IMG/VR virus record: IMGVR_UViG_3300040801_006085
Span: 1 to 37,766 of that record
Source: a virus
DNA: 37,766 nt
Reading direction: 5' to 3' (one strand)
A program made the translations under genes and the position numbers. This document shows, piece after piece, positions 14,261-22,758 of this stretch (positions are counted from its first letter, which is position 1; each line of letters opens with the position of its first letter). Under the pieces are notes generated by a model. That model searched no databases and had not been told where the DNA came from. It saw nothing but the letters and a program-made list of their open reading frames with translations.

Positions 14261-14834
14261 ACGGCGGGGGCTCAAGGGCCATCAATTCGAGCTCCGGGCG
14301 GCCGATGACGGAACGATCACGGTCGAGGGTTACGCGGCCGTTTTCGGTGAGGCGACCAGCATCGGCGGATACTTCGACGAGGTGATCGCGCCTGGCGCGT
14401 TCGCCGATACCCTGCGCGCCGGCCGCAATATCTGCTTCCTGGTGGAGCACCGCGATCTTGCCCTCGCATCGACGGAGACCGGCACGCTCGAGCTTACCGA
14501 GGATGAGCGCGGCCTCAAGGTGCGCGCCTCGCTCGATGGCAACGACCCGGACGTGCAGCGGATCCGCTCGAAGCTCGAGCGCAAAACACTCCGCAGCATG
14601 AGCTTCGCCTTCCATGCCAAGCGCGAGGAATGGGACGACACCGGCGAGACGCCGAAGCGAACCCTGCTCGAGGTGGAAGTCGGCGAGGTCTCGGCTGTGC
14701 AGTTTCCTGCCTACGAGGGCACCGAGATCGCCCTTCGCTCGCTTCGCAGCGCGGACGCGAGCCTGCATAACAGTATCGGCGCACAAGCCCGTGTGCGGAT
14801 GAAACGAAACCTTCTCGCCCGCAAGGGGCGATAA
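14250..14834 (+). CDS. Prohead protease, HK97 gp4 family
   Basis: This 194-residue serine protease matures the procapsid. The family signature is present: VEGYAAVFGEATSIGGYFDE, EVIAPGAF, the catalytic His in VEHRD (H67) and the Ser in RSMSFAF (S118), followed by EVEVGEVSAVQFPAYEGT. It lies between the portal and the capsid, as usual. The start ATG 14250 lies inside the portal gene. Confidence 0.95.
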   Translation: MKNERRGLKGHQFELRAADDGTITVEGYAAVFGEATSIGGYFDEVIAPGAFADTLRAGRNICFLVEHRDLALASTETGTLELTEDERGLKVRASLDGNDPDVQRIRSKLERKTLRSMSFAFHAKREEWDDTGETPKRTLLEVEVGEVSAVQFPAYEGTEIALRSLRSADASLHNSIGAQARVRMKRNLLARKGR

Positions 14835-14881
14835 GAGGGGGCGCCCGCCCCACCACACCTGCCAACGAAAGGAAAGCGGAC

Positions 14882-16141
14882 ATGGCATTGGAAATTCGGC
14901 GCCTCGAGGAGAAGCGCGAGAAACTCATCGCGGATGCTCGGGCCGAGCTCGAGAAGATCACCGATCAGACAACGGCCGAGGAGGCGAAGGAACTCGAGGC
15001 GCGGCACGATGCGGCGCTCGCCGAGTACGACACCCTCGGCGAGCGTGTCGATCGGCTCAGGAAGCTCGAGGAGCGCGAGCGTGCCCGTGAGGAGGCCGAG
15101 GAGCGCAGCCGATCGGAGCGGCGGCCGAGCGGGCAGGGTTCCGCGCCTGCGGGCGATGGCCAGGCGGAAGTCACGGCGCGCGAGGCGTTCCGGTCCATCC
15201 TGCGCGCCGGCGGCGATATCGGCGAGCTGACCGCAGACGAGCGCTCTGCGCTGCAAGAGCTCCGCACGCAGGTTGCCGGCACGGACAACGCCGGCGGCTA
15301 TACCGTGCCGCAGGAGCTTGCCGACCGGATCATCGTCTCGATGGCCGCGCATGGTCCGATGCTCGACCCGAACGTTGTGACCGTGCTCAATACTTCCACC
15401 GGCGCGAAGCTGGTGATGCCGACCGTTGACGATACGGCCAACAGCGCTGCTATCAAGGCGGAGGGCGCTCAGCCGGCGGACGACAACAGCGGCGACGTGA
15501 CCTTCGGCAAATCGGAGCTCGACGCCTATCTCTACTCGACGCCGTTCGTGAAGGTGTCTCGCGAGCTCTTCACCGACAGCGATTTCAGCTTCGAGGATAT
15601 CCTCGCGCAGCTTCTCGGTGAGCGCCTCGCGCGCCAGGCGAATACGCAGCTTTCGGTCGGTACGGGATCCAATCAGCCGCAAGGTATTGCCAGCGCGGCC
15701 GTCGGCAAAATCGCGGCGTCGACCTCCGCGATCACGGCCGACGAGATCATCGACCTGCAGCACTCGGTCGATCCGGCGTATCGCAGGGCGCCGGGGATCG
15801 GCTTCATGCTCAACGACCAGACCCTCGCTTTCGTTCGTAAGCTGAAAGACGGCGACGGCAACTATCTCTGGCAGATGGGCGACTTCCGCAGCGGCGCGCC
15901 CGATCGCCTGCTCGGCGCTCCGGTCCATGTGAACCAGGGCCTCGCCAATCGGGCGGCGAACGCGAAACCGATCATCTTCGGTGACCTCAAGCAGTATTAC
16001 GCGCGGCAAGTCGGCCGCCCGGTGATCGGTGTGCTTCGCGAGCGCACCTGGCCGAACCTTTCGATCGCCGGCTTCATTCGCGCCGATGGCGCGATCGGCG
16101 ATCAAAAGGCGATCCGCTCGCTGCGGATGGCTGGCTCGTAA
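14882..16141 (+). CDS. Major capsid protein, HK97 fold
   Basis: This 419-residue capsid precursor has an N-terminal scaffold-like delta region (about residues 1-110) that is a highly charged coiled coil (RRLEEKREKLIADARAELEK), presumably removed by the upstream protease. The mature part shows typical HK97-family stretches: GGYTVPQELADRIIVSMA, KVSRELFTDSDFSFED, LLGERLARQANTQLSVGTG and GLANRAANAKPIIFGDLKQY. A clear ribosome site (GAAAGGAAAG) precedes ATG 14882. A strong intrinsic terminator follows 25 bases after the stop. Confidence 0.96.
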   Translation: MALEIRRLEEKREKLIADARAELEKITDQTTAEEAKELEARHDAALAEYDTLGERVDRLRKLEERERAREEAEERSRSERRPSGQGSAPAGDGQAEVTAREAFRSILRAGGDIGELTADERSALQELRTQVAGTDNAGGYTVPQELADRIIVSMAAHGPMLDPNVVTVLNTSTGAKLVMPTVDDTANSAAIKAEGAQPADDNSGDVTFGKSELDAYLYSTPFVKVSRELFTDSDFSFEDILAQLLGERLARQANTQLSVGTGSNQPQGIASAAVGKIAASTSAITADEIIDLQHSVDPAYRRAPGIGFMLNDQTLAFVRKLKDGDGNYLWQMGDFRSGAPDRLLGAPVHVNQGLANRAANAKPIIFGDLKQYYARQVGRPVIGVLRERTWPNLSIAGFIRADGAIGDQKAIRSLRMAGS

Positions 16142-16165
16142 GGCTTCGAGCCGTTCAACCAAACG

Positions 16166-16197
16166 AAGGGCGGCGGATCCTCGCCGCCCTTTTTTTA
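16166..16197 (+). terminator. Intrinsic terminator after the capsid gene
   Basis: The stem GGGCGGCG / CGCCGCCC (8 pairs, extended by AA/TT) has a 6-base loop and is followed by a run of seven T. It sits between the capsid stop and the next ribosome site. Partial termination would give more capsid mRNA than connector and tail mRNA. Confidence 0.85.
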
Positions 16198-16208
16198 GGG
16201 GTAATGCA

Positions 16209-16448
16209 ATGGAACAAGTTCAAGTCAGGCTGCGCTGCGGGCGCGCCACCGATCAGGGCACGCAGGAACCCGGAGAAGTTATCACAGTCGGCTCGGCCGA
16301 GGCCGAGGCGCTGATTGCAAACGGATCCGCGGAGCCTCTCGAGGAAGCCGACAATGCCGGCGCCGCGGGCGGCGGGGCAGGAGAGGGCTCGGGCGGCCTC
16401 GGCCTGGGGGATGGCGGCCGCAAAAGCGGCAAAGTCGATGGCAAATAG
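16209..16448 (+). CDS. Small neck-region protein, 79 aa
   Basis: ATG 16209 follows a G-rich ribosome site (TAGGGGTAATGC). The N-terminal half is a compact beta-rich domain (VQVRLRCGRATDQGTQEPGE, then VITVGSAEAEALIANGSAEP) that resembles small phage head proteins with an A-E-A-L-I-x-x-G-x-A pattern. The C-terminus is a Gly-rich flexible tail. The next gene starts inside its last codons. The role in head completion is inferred from position. Confidence 0.75.
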   Translation: MEQVQVRLRCGRATDQGTQEPGEVITVGSAEAEALIANGSAEPLEEADNAGAAGGGAGEGSGGLGLGDGGRKSGKVDGK

Positions 16449-16791
16449 TGCCGGACCCTTTCGTCTCGTGATCCTCGAGAGTCCGTATGCTGGTGATATC
16501 GAGGCAAACGTTCGGTACGCGCGCGCAGCCTTGCGCGACAGCCTTCGCCGCGGCGAGGCGCCGATCGCCTCGCACCTCCTTTATACGCAGGAGGGAGTGC
16601 TGCGCGACGAAGTTCCGGGGGAGCGAGCTCTCGGCATTGAGGCCGGCCTCGCCTGGCGCGATGCCGCCGAGGCTGCCGTCTTCTATGTCGATCGCGGCAT
16701 GAGCCTCGGGATGCGGGAGGCGCTGCGCCAATATAACGAGGACGGCATTCCGGTCTTCAAACGAAGGCTCGAGCCGCAGGGCGATCAGTAA
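16438..16791 (+). CDS. DUF7768-like protein (nucleoside deoxyribosyltransferase-like fold)
   Basis: This 117-residue protein starts at ATG 16438, inside the previous gene. It matches the phage family with the pattern VILESPYAGDIEANVRYAR, RGEAPIASHLLYTQ, GIEAGLAWRDAAEAAVFYVD and RGMSLGMREAL. This family (DUF7768/DUF4406-like) is thought to share the fold of nucleoside 2-deoxyribosyltransferases. Its placement within the head-tail connector genes is unusual for a metabolic enzyme, so it may be a moron. The family match is made from memory and the reaction is unknown. Confidence 0.75.
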   Translation: MANSAGPFRLVILESPYAGDIEANVRYARAALRDSLRRGEAPIASHLLYTQEGVLRDEVPGERALGIEAGLAWRDAAEAAVFYVDRGMSLGMREALRQYNEDGIPVFKRRLEPQGDQ

Positions 16792-16799
16792 GCGGAGGC

Positions 16800-17393
16800 A
16801 TGATGTTTCACCGAGTGATGGTAAAGGCGCCGCCTTCGGCCGCCCTGTTTACGGCGGAGGAGCTGCGGGCGAGCGTCGGCCTTACGACCGAGGAGTACGA
16901 TGCCGAGCTCTCGGCCTTCCTCGAGAGCGTTACGGCGGCGATCGACGGGCCGGATGGCATCGGTTACGCGCTGATGCGGCAGACGTGGACGCTTTCCCTG
17001 CCGGGCTTCGGATCCAGCATCGCGTTGCCTGGCGCACCCGTGAAGGCGATCGAGGCGGTGCGCTACCTCGACCTCGATGGCGAGGAGCAGACCCTCGACC
17101 CTGCCCTCTACAGGCTCGAGCTGGGCTCGCGGCCTGCGCGCTTCCTAGCGGCGCCCGACGCGATGCTGCCGCCGACGCTCGGTGGCGGGCTTGTTCCGGG
17201 GGCGGTGCGGATCGACTACGAGCTCGGCGAGGCAACGGCAGCGGCCGTGAGCGGTCGCGCGAAGGCGCTGGTTCGCGGCATGATCGCGCAGCGGTTCCGC
17301 TACCGCGAGGTTACGGACACGAAGGCGCATGCCGAGGTGCCTTTCGGCGTGCGTGACGACTTCCACGCGCTCAATCAGCGGGGGATCACATGA
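16800..17393 (+). CDS. Head-tail connector, HK97 gp6-like
   Basis: This 197-residue protein contains the typical gp6/gp15-like helices, AEELRASVGLTTEEYDAELS and FLESVTAAIDGPDGIGYALM, followed by a beta segment (VKAIEAVRYLDLDGEEQTLD) and a helical end that carries ALVRGMIAQRFRYRE. GGAGG lies just before the ATG-ATG start pair at 16800/16803. It is the first ring of the connector beneath the portal. Confidence 0.85.
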   Translation: MMFHRVMVKAPPSAALFTAEELRASVGLTTEEYDAELSAFLESVTAAIDGPDGIGYALMRQTWTLSLPGFGSSIALPGAPVKAIEAVRYLDLDGEEQTLDPALYRLELGSRPARFLAAPDAMLPPTLGGGLVPGAVRIDYELGEATAAAVSGRAKALVRGMIAQRFRYREVTDTKAHAEVPFGVRDDFHALNQRGIT

Positions 17394-17722
17394 TCGCCGC
17401 CGGCTCGCTTGACCAGGCATTCGAGGTGCTCGAGCCGGTGGTTTCCGCCGATGGGTGGGGTACGGATCGGCCGAGCTTTCAGAGCAAGGGGCACCTTCGC
17501 GGCCGCCTGGTGCGCGATGAAGGCGGCGAGCTCATGGGGCCGGGCCTCGAGCTCGCCGAGCGCAGGCTCACCTTCGAGACGCACTTCACAACGCTGGTCG
17601 GCACGGCCGATCGTATCGAATGGGGCGGGCTCACCCTCGAGGTGGTGTCCGTCACCGGTACGCGCCGCGACAGGCGGTCGATCATCACCGCCCGCGAGGT
17701 TCAATCGGAGGCCGAGACATGA
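17390..17722 (+). CDS. Head closure / head-tail adaptor protein
   Basis: This 110-residue protein starts in an ATGA overlap. It is a compact beta-barrel typical of the SPP1 gp16/HK97 gp7 adaptor family: LDQAFEVLEPVVSADGWGTD at the N-terminus, then LRGRLVRDEGGE, FETHFTTLVGTADRIEWGG and a TLEVVSVTGTRRDRR strand. Its place between gp6-like and gp10-like genes supports the call. Confidence 0.85.
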   Translation: MIAAGSLDQAFEVLEPVVSADGWGTDRPSFQSKGHLRGRLVRDEGGELMGPGLELAERRLTFETHFTTLVGTADRIEWGGLTLEVVSVTGTRRDRRSIITAREVQSEAET

Positions 17723-18222
17723 AGTTCGATCTCGAGCTTGCCGACATCGATGCAGTCGAGGCGACCCTCCGCACGCTGCCCGAAACGATCGAGAAGCGCG
17801 TTCTCAATGCAGCCTGCCGTTCGGCGGCAACGGTGGTCGGGCGCGAGTTTCGGAAGCGCGCGCCCGCGAAACGGCTGCGCAAGACCGGCATTCGCTCCGG
17901 GGTGAGTGCCGCGAAGGCGCTACGGCTGCGAACCCGCAAGGCGAAGGGGCTTGCCGTGGTCGGCTTCCTGCAGCCGAGCTCGCGGCTCGCCCACCTCTTC
18001 GAGTTCGGAACCGCGCCGCGCTTCCATCGCAGCGGCAAGAGCACCGGCCGGATGATGCCTCGGCCGTTCATGCGGCCGGGCTTCGATGCTGCCGTGCCCG
18101 AGGCACGCCGGCGCTTCGGCGCCACCATGAGGCGGAGGCTCGACGCGGAGGTGACGAAGCTCGCAGCCAGCCCTCAATTCAAGAGAGGCCGACGCCGATC
18201 GCGCCGCATTCGGAGGAAATGA
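17719..18222 (+). CDS. HK97 gp10-family head-tail joining protein
   Basis: This 167-residue protein starts at ATG 17719, overlapping the previous TGA. It shows the family pattern: VLNAACRSAATVVGREFRKRAP, VGFLQPSSRLAHLFEFGTAPRF and RPFMRPGFDAAV. The C-terminus is strongly basic (RRRSRRIRRK). It acts at the neck as a tail-completion ring. Confidence 0.9.
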   Translation: MKFDLELADIDAVEATLRTLPETIEKRVLNAACRSAATVVGREFRKRAPAKRLRKTGIRSGVSAAKALRLRTRKAKGLAVVGFLQPSSRLAHLFEFGTAPRFHRSGKSTGRMMPRPFMRPGFDAAVPEARRRFGATMRRRLDAEVTKLAASPQFKRGRRRSRRIRRK

Positions 18223-18602
18223 CCTTGCATCCGACGAAAACACTTCTCGACGCGGTCAAGGCGGTGCCGCAGGTGGCGGCTGCCTGCGGTAATCGTGTCT
18301 ATCCCGGCGAGGCACCGGAAGGCACGAAACCGCCTTACGTGCTGGTGCAGAGGATCTCCGAGCAACGGCGCGGCACCCTTACCGAAGGCGAGGCGCGGCC
18401 GATGGCGAGCTACAGGCTCGAGCTCATCGACTACAGCCTGCCTTCTCTGGGGCCGCTCGAGGATGCCCTCAAAGCGGCGCTTGATGCCTGGTCATCGAGC
18501 GACGGCGTATTCGTTCGCGTGGCGAGCATTGCGGAGGATCACGACCGCGATGCGAGGCTCGCCCGCATCATTCTCGACCTCTCTGTCACTTATCGCAGCT
18601 AA
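18219..18602 (+). CDS. Tail terminator/completion protein (DUF3168)
   Basis: This 127-residue protein is preceded by a strong GGAGG and starts within the previous stop. The pattern LLDAVKAVPQVAAACGNRVY, then PPYVLVQRISEQRRGTL and a YRLELIDYS strand is typical of DUF3168/gp11-like tail completion proteins. It lies directly before the major tail protein. Confidence 0.88.
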   Translation: MTLHPTKTLLDAVKAVPQVAAACGNRVYPGEAPEGTKPPYVLVQRISEQRRGTLTEGEARPMASYRLELIDYSLPSLGPLEDALKAALDAWSSSDGVFVRVASIAEDHDRDARLARIILDLSVTYRS

Positions 18603-18618
18603 GGAAGGACTTGCGAAC

Positions 18619-19071
18619 ATGGCGAAGCTAACAGCGGACGGCACTCGCTTCGAGCTTGGCGGCTCGGATGCGAGCGCGACGGCCTACGCGGACGAAACCG
18701 CGTGGACGCGCATCCTGGGGATCACGGACTTTACCCTCGGCGGCGAGAGCCGCGAGACCATTACGTTCCGCGATCTCGATAGCCTGAGCGAAACGCTCAA
18801 AACCTCGACGGTCCTGCAGTTCGCGGACTCGACCCTCTCGCTCGAGACCGACCTCGCCGATGCGGCGAGCAACGGCATCGAAGAGGTGCGCGCCGCCTTC
18901 GACAGCCGCGAAGAGCGCTTCCTCAAGGTGACCTTCGAGGACGGCACGATCATGTGGACCAAGATCCGCGTCCTCGATATGGGATCGCTACAAGGCTCCG
19001 TAGGAGGAAAGGTCGAGCGGCAGCTCACGTTCCGTCAGGTGACAATCTGGACGCAGGAAGACGCCTCATGA
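18619..19071 (+). CDS. Major tail (tube) protein
   Basis: This 150-residue protein shows the tube-protein layout: a beta-rich fold (WTRILGITDFTLGGESRETI), then FRDLDSLSETLKTS and KVTFEDGTIMWTKIRVLDMG. It precedes the frameshifted chaperone pair and tape measure, as in lambda and HK97. The start is ATG 18619 with AAGGAAGG upstream. Confidence 0.9.
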   Translation: MAKLTADGTRFELGGSDASATAYADETAWTRILGITDFTLGGESRETITFRDLDSLSETLKTSTVLQFADSTLSLETDLADAASNGIEEVRAAFDSREERFLKVTFEDGTIMWTKIRVLDMGSLQGSVGGKVERQLTFRQVTIWTQEDAS

Positions 19072-19361
19072 ATGCCGCAGTTTTCATGGCGGCCGCCGGC
19101 GAACTCAAGACCGCGAGCGTGGATGTGGCCGGCGAGCCGGTATCGGTGCGCGAGCCTTCGGCCGCGGATATTGAGTTCGCCTCGACGGCCAAGGGCCTCT
19201 CTGCCATCCGCCTGGTCTGCCGCTGCGTGATCGATGCGGAGGGGCGCCGACTGTTCGGCGATAACGATCTCGAGCGTATCGGCGGCCTGCCGAGCGAGCC
19301 AGTCGGCAGGGTTTTCGACCGGATCATCTCTCTGATGGGGGATGCTGCGGCGGGAAAGTAG
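19068..19361 (+). CDS. Tail assembly chaperone G
   Basis: This 97-residue zero-frame product starts in an ATGA overlap with the tail tube gene. Central stretches are VREPSAADIEFASTAKGLSA and RRLFGDNDLERIGGLPSEPV, followed by a DRIISLMGDAAAG helix. This is the gpG role in tape-measure folding. The last sense codons contain the slippery GGGAAAG, and the TAG at 19359 can be bypassed by a -1 shift to make the GT fusion. Confidence 0.85.
   Translation: MNAAVFMAAAGELKTASVDVAGEPVSVREPSAADIEFASTAKGLSAIRLVCRCVIDAEGRRLFGDNDLERIGGLPSEPVGRVFDRIISLMGDAAAGK
19352..19358 (+). promoter_or_regulatory. Programmed -1 ribosomal frameshift site GGGAAAG
   Basis: The heptamer GGGAAAG fits the X-XXY-YYZ rule exactly in the zero frame (G GGA AAG) and is the same sequence used by the lambda G-T pair. 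It lies directly before the G stop TAG (19359-19361). The -1 frame is open from the slip site through to 19687 with no stop. Confidence 0.85.
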
Positions 19362-19687
19362 AGCCGGGCAGCCGGAGGCATTTCGCCTTCCGGCTGGCGC
19401 TCGCTCTCGGCGAGCCGAACCCGGATCTCATGCTCGCGCGTATGCCTTCGCGCGTCTTCGACGCTTGGCTGTCTTTCTATCAATCCCATCCCTTCGGTGA
19501 GGATATCGAGGAACGGCGAGCTGCCATGCTCGCCTCGCTGATCGCGAACGCTCTGAGTTCCGGCTCGAAGCGCTTCGCCGAGGAGGACTTCATGCTCTCA
19601 GGCTACGGAACAAAGCCGAAGAAAGCCGCGACAGTTGGTGAAGCCTTCAAAGCGGCGATCCTGGCGCAAAAGAAGGTGAGCTCATGA
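19358..19687 (+). CDS. Tail assembly chaperone T domain (made as G-T fusion)
   Basis: After the -1 shift, translation continues from codon 19358 and the fusion spans 19068-19687. The added 109 residues begin VEPGSRRHFAFRLALALGEP, a classic GT-type start, continue with NPDLMLARMPSRVFDAWLSF and YQSHPFGEDIEERRAAMLAS, and end in a helix just before the tape measure. The stretch before the first internal ATG (19430) is clearly coding, so independent initiation is unlikely. Its end overlaps the tape measure start by ATGA. Confidence 0.85.
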   Translation, partial: VEPGSRRHFAFRLALALGEPNPDLMLARMPSRVFDAWLSFYQSHPFGEDIEERRAAMLASLIANALSSGSKRFAEEDFMLSGYGTKPKKAATVGEAFKAAILAQKKVSS

Positions 19688-21225
19688 CCAATATCGGCAC
19701 CATGACGGCGGCCGTGACCGCGGACTCGAGCAACTTCGAGCGCGCAATGAAGCGGGCCTCGGGATCGGCGAAGAGCTTCGGGCGGGAAACCGAGCGATCG
19801 GCCGACCGCGGCGCGGCAGCGCTGCAGCGGATGAACCCGGCGATCCTCGCCGCCGAGAACCGTTTTCTCAGCGCGAGGGCGAGTGCCCGGACCTTCTCAC
19901 GCACGATCGATGGCACGGCCAAGAGCTCGCGCCGCAACACCGCAGCCTTTCAGCAGCTCGGCTTTCAGGTCGGCGACTTCGCCGTGCAGGTGGGATCGGG
20001 GACGAATGCGCTGATCGCGTTCTCGCAGCAGGGCTCGCAGCTCCTCGGTTTTTTCGGTGCCTACGGTGCCGTGGCCGGTGCTGCCCTTGCTATCGCCGCT
20101 CCGCTCGCCCGTGCCTTCTTCGCGCAACGTGATGGCGCGAGCGCGGCAGGGCCGGCGATCGGCGACTACGCGAGCGAGCTCGAGCGGCTTAGCGACTTCC
20201 TGATCCTCACCGCCGGCGGGGAGCGCGCGCTCGCAAAGGCGATGGCGGAGAGGCGCCTCGAGACCTTCCAGGCGATCAAGGCCGAGGCAGAACGGCGCAA
20301 GGCTGCGACCGATCGCCGGCGCGGCATTATCCAAGGTGTCGGCGCGGTCATGAGCGGCCAGACGGGCGCTATCGGGGCCATTGGCCGAGGCACCGCAGGT
20401 GCCCGCGAGGGCATCGCGGAGGGGCTCGAGGCCGAGGCCGAGCGGTACGAGAAAGACATCGCCAAGGCCGAGGAGGCAATCAAGCGCCTGGATGAACGCA
20501 TCGCCCGCGGCCTCTATTCCGATCGGGAGGGCATTCCAGGCAGGCCGGCGGGTGGCGGCCGTGGCGCCGGGGCTGGCGCGGCGAACGACAACGACGGCCT
20601 GACCGAGATCTTCGAGGGGCTTCCCGACAGAGTGCGCGAGACCTTCGGCGAGGTGGGCACCATCATCGAGGAGGCTACGGCGGCGCATCGGCGCCTCGTG
20701 GTCGACCAGTGGGGCGGCGCGCTCGAGGACGGCGCTTCGGCGCTGCGCGTTTTCGCCGGCGAGAACTCGCGGATCTACCGCAGCCTTTTCGCTGCCTCAA
20801 AGGCTTACTCTATCGGCATCGCGACGATGGACGGCGTGCAGGCCGTGCAGAAGGCCGCATCGGCTTTTCCCTTCCCGGCAAACCTTCCGGGCATCGCCGC
20901 TGAGACGGCGCGCGCTGCGGCGAATGTCGCTCGCATCAAGAGCACGGGCTTTCAGCGCGGCGGCTTCACCGGCGCCGGGCTCGATCACCAAGAGGCCGGC
21001 ACCGTGCACCGAAACGAGTTTGTCTTCGACGCTGGTGCAACGGCGCGCATCGGCGTTTCCAGGCTCGAGGAGATCCGCCGGGGCGGTGGCGACGCTGGCG
21101 GGCGACCGGTGGTCGTGAACTTCAATCTTCCTCCGGGGGCTGACGTCGAGAGCTTCCGGCAAAATCGCGGCATGATCGCGGCCGGTGTCGCCAGGGCCGT
21201 TGCCGCGGGCGCGAGGCATCAATGA
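19684..21225 (+). CDS. Tail tape measure protein (short)
   Basis: This 513-residue protein sets tail length. It has a coiled-coil N-terminus (ADSSNFERAMKRASGSAKSF), a hydrophobic stretch around residues 118-145 (LLGFFGAYGAVAGAALAIAA), long helices in the middle and the tape-measure end pattern FQRGGFTGAGLDHQEAGTVH, then RNEFVFDAGAT. At roughly 0.15 nm per residue the tail would be about 75-80 nm, among the shorter siphovirus tails. Confidence 0.9.
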   Translation: MTNIGTMTAAVTADSSNFERAMKRASGSAKSFGRETERSADRGAAALQRMNPAILAAENRFLSARASARTFSRTIDGTAKSSRRNTAAFQQLGFQVGDFAVQVGSGTNALIAFSQQGSQLLGFFGAYGAVAGAALAIAAPLARAFFAQRDGASAAGPAIGDYASELERLSDFLILTAGGERALAKAMAERRLETFQAIKAEAERRKAATDRRRGIIQGVGAVMSGQTGAIGAIGRGTAGAREGIAEGLEAEAERYEKDIAKAEEAIKRLDERIARGLYSDREGIPGRPAGGGRGAGAGAANDNDGLTEIFEGLPDRVRETFGEVGTIIEEATAAHRRLVVDQWGGALEDGASALRVFAGENSRIYRSLFAASKAYSIGIATMDGVQAVQKAASAFPFPANLPGIAAETARAAANVARIKSTGFQRGGFTGAGLDHQEAGTVHRNEFVFDAGATARIGVSRLEEIRRGGGDAGGRPVVVNFNLPPGADVESFRQNRGMIAAGVARAVAAGARHQ

Positions 21226-21845
21226 GCTTTCATGACGTAAGGTTTCCGACCGGCATCTCGCAGGGCTCGAGCGGCGGTCCTGAGCGCCGCACCCTAGTAT
21301 CAGAGGCGGTGAACGGCCGCGAGCACCGCAATCAACAGTGGGCGGATAGTCGGCGAGCCTATAACGCAGGTTACGGCCTCAAGTCGCGAGCGGATCTCTA
21401 TGCGGTGCTCGAGTTCTTCGAGGAGCGCCGCGGCCGGCTCTATGGCTTCCGCTGGCACGATCGCGTCGATCATAGCTCGAGCGGCGGCAGCGGCGATCCT
21501 ACGCCGACCGACCAGGAGCTCGGAGTCGGCGATGGAACCCGCACGGACTTCGCGCTGGTGAAGCGCTACGGCGGAGCCTTCGCCCCTTACGAGCGGCGCA
21601 TCACGCGCCCGGTCGCAGACACGGTGGTCGTAGCGGTCGGCGGTATGCAGACGAATGCCTTCACCCTCACGGATCTCGGCACCGTTCGGCTGGACGTGCC
21701 GCCGGATGCCGGTGCGGCGGTGACGGCAGGGTTCCTTTTCGACGTGCCCGTGCGGTTCGATACCGATCGCCTCGACGTGGTGCTCGAGCATTTCGATGCC
21801 GGCGCGATCGCCGACATTCCGATCGTGGAAGTGCGCGAAGGCTGA
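21222..21845 (+). CDS. Distal tail protein, DUF2460 (GTA gp12-like)
   Basis: This 207-residue protein has the DUF2460 hallmarks: FHDVRFPTGISQGSSGGPER at the start, RRAYNAGYGLKSRADLYAVL, EFFEERRGRLYGFRWHDRVD, GVGDGTRTDFALVKRYG and YERRITRP. The homologue in Rhodobacter-type GTA is the distal tail ring. It opens the four-gene GTA-like tip module. Confidence 0.93.
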   Translation: MSFHDVRFPTGISQGSSGGPERRTLVSEAVNGREHRNQQWADSRRAYNAGYGLKSRADLYAVLEFFEERRGRLYGFRWHDRVDHSSSGGSGDPTPTDQELGVGDGTRTDFALVKRYGGAFAPYERRITRPVADTVVVAVGGMQTNAFTLTDLGTVRLDVPPDAGAAVTAGFLFDVPVRFDTDRLDVVLEHFDAGAIADIPIVEVREG

Positions 21846-21873
21846 AAGCCTCGCCCCCAGGAGGACTGAAGAC

Positions 21874-22758
21874 ATGGCGCGGAAACTTCCCGCTGGCATC
21901 TCGGCGCAGCTTGCGTCGGGCGCCTCGACCCTTGCCCATTGCTGGCGGCTCGAGCGTAAGGACGGGCTTGTGCTCGGCTTCACCGATCACGACCGCGAGC
22001 TCGCGTTCGGGGGCCTGACCTTCGAGCCAAGTTCCGGCTTCTCAGGCAGCGAGGCCGCATCGACCCTCGGCCTTTCGGCCGATACGCAGGAGCTATCCGG
22101 CGCGGTACGCTCCGAGGCGATCACCGAAAAGGATCTCGCCGCGGGCTTCTATGACGACGCGGAGATCACCCTTTTTCTCGTGAACTGGCGGGACACGGAT
22201 GATCGGACAATTCTCCAACGGGGGCACCTCGGGCGCATCACCAGGACCGAGAACGCCTTCCGCGCCGAGTTCCGGTCGCTCGCCCACCGGCTACACCAGC
22301 CGCAGGGCCGGGCGCTCTCGCATACCTGCGATGCCGAGCTCGGCGACCATCGCTGCGGGGCCTCGGTGAGCTCGAGCCTGGGCGCAGTGTCCGCGACCGA
22401 TGGTGCCGCGACCCTCGAGGCGGATGGGCTCGGCGGCGCTCCGCAGGCGTTTGCCGGCGGCCTTCTCACCTTCACCAGCGGCGCGAATGCCGGCCAGAGC
22501 GTCGAGGTGAAAACGCACACCCTCGACGGCTCGCGAGCCTTCATCGCCCTATGGGCGCCGATGCGGGCGGAGATCGGCGAGGGCGACAGCTTCGAGATCA
22601 GGCCGGGCTGCGACAAGACCTTCGAGACGTGCGTGAAGCGGTTCGGAAACGGCGCGAATTTCCGCGGCTTCCCTCATATTCCGGGCGGCGACTTCATCTT
22701 CACCTATGCCCGCACGGGCCAGACCTACGATGGCGGCGGTAATTTCGGTGCGCCGTGA
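21874..22758 (+). CDS. Tail tip protein, DUF2163 (GTA gp13-like)
   Basis: This 294-residue protein starts at ATG 21874 after GGAGG. The family pattern is clear: AHCWRLERKDGLVLGFTDHD at the N-terminus, then an RSLAHRLHQPQGRALSHTCD segment, AELGDHRCG and a Cys-rich C-terminal FETCVKRFGNGANFRGFPHI. Conserved Cys residues in the C-terminal part suggest a metal-bound hub domain. It overlaps the next gene by 29 bases. Confidence 0.93.
   Translation: MARKLPAGISAQLASGASTLAHCWRLERKDGLVLGFTDHDRELAFGGLTFEPSSGFSGSEAASTLGLSADTQELSGAVRSEAITEKDLAAGFYDDAEITLFLVNWRDTDDRTILQRGHLGRITRTENAFRAEFRSLAHRLHQPQGRALSHTCDAELGDHRCGASVSSSLGAVSATDGAATLEADGLGGAPQAFAGGLLTFTSGANAGQSVEVKTHTLDGSRAFIALWAPMRAEIGEGDSFEIRPGCDKTFETCVKRFGNGANFRGFPHIPGGDFIFTYARTGQTYDGGGNFGAP

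Noticed and set aside
12050-14275. Long minus-strand ORF of 741 codons
   Set aside because: It lies opposite the terminase and portal genes; its Arg-rich composition reflects GC-rich third positions. No domain is recognisable.
14711-16162. Minus-strand ORF of 483 codons opposite the capsid gene
   Set aside because: The capsid protein on the plus strand is unmistakable, and the shadow shows no domain.
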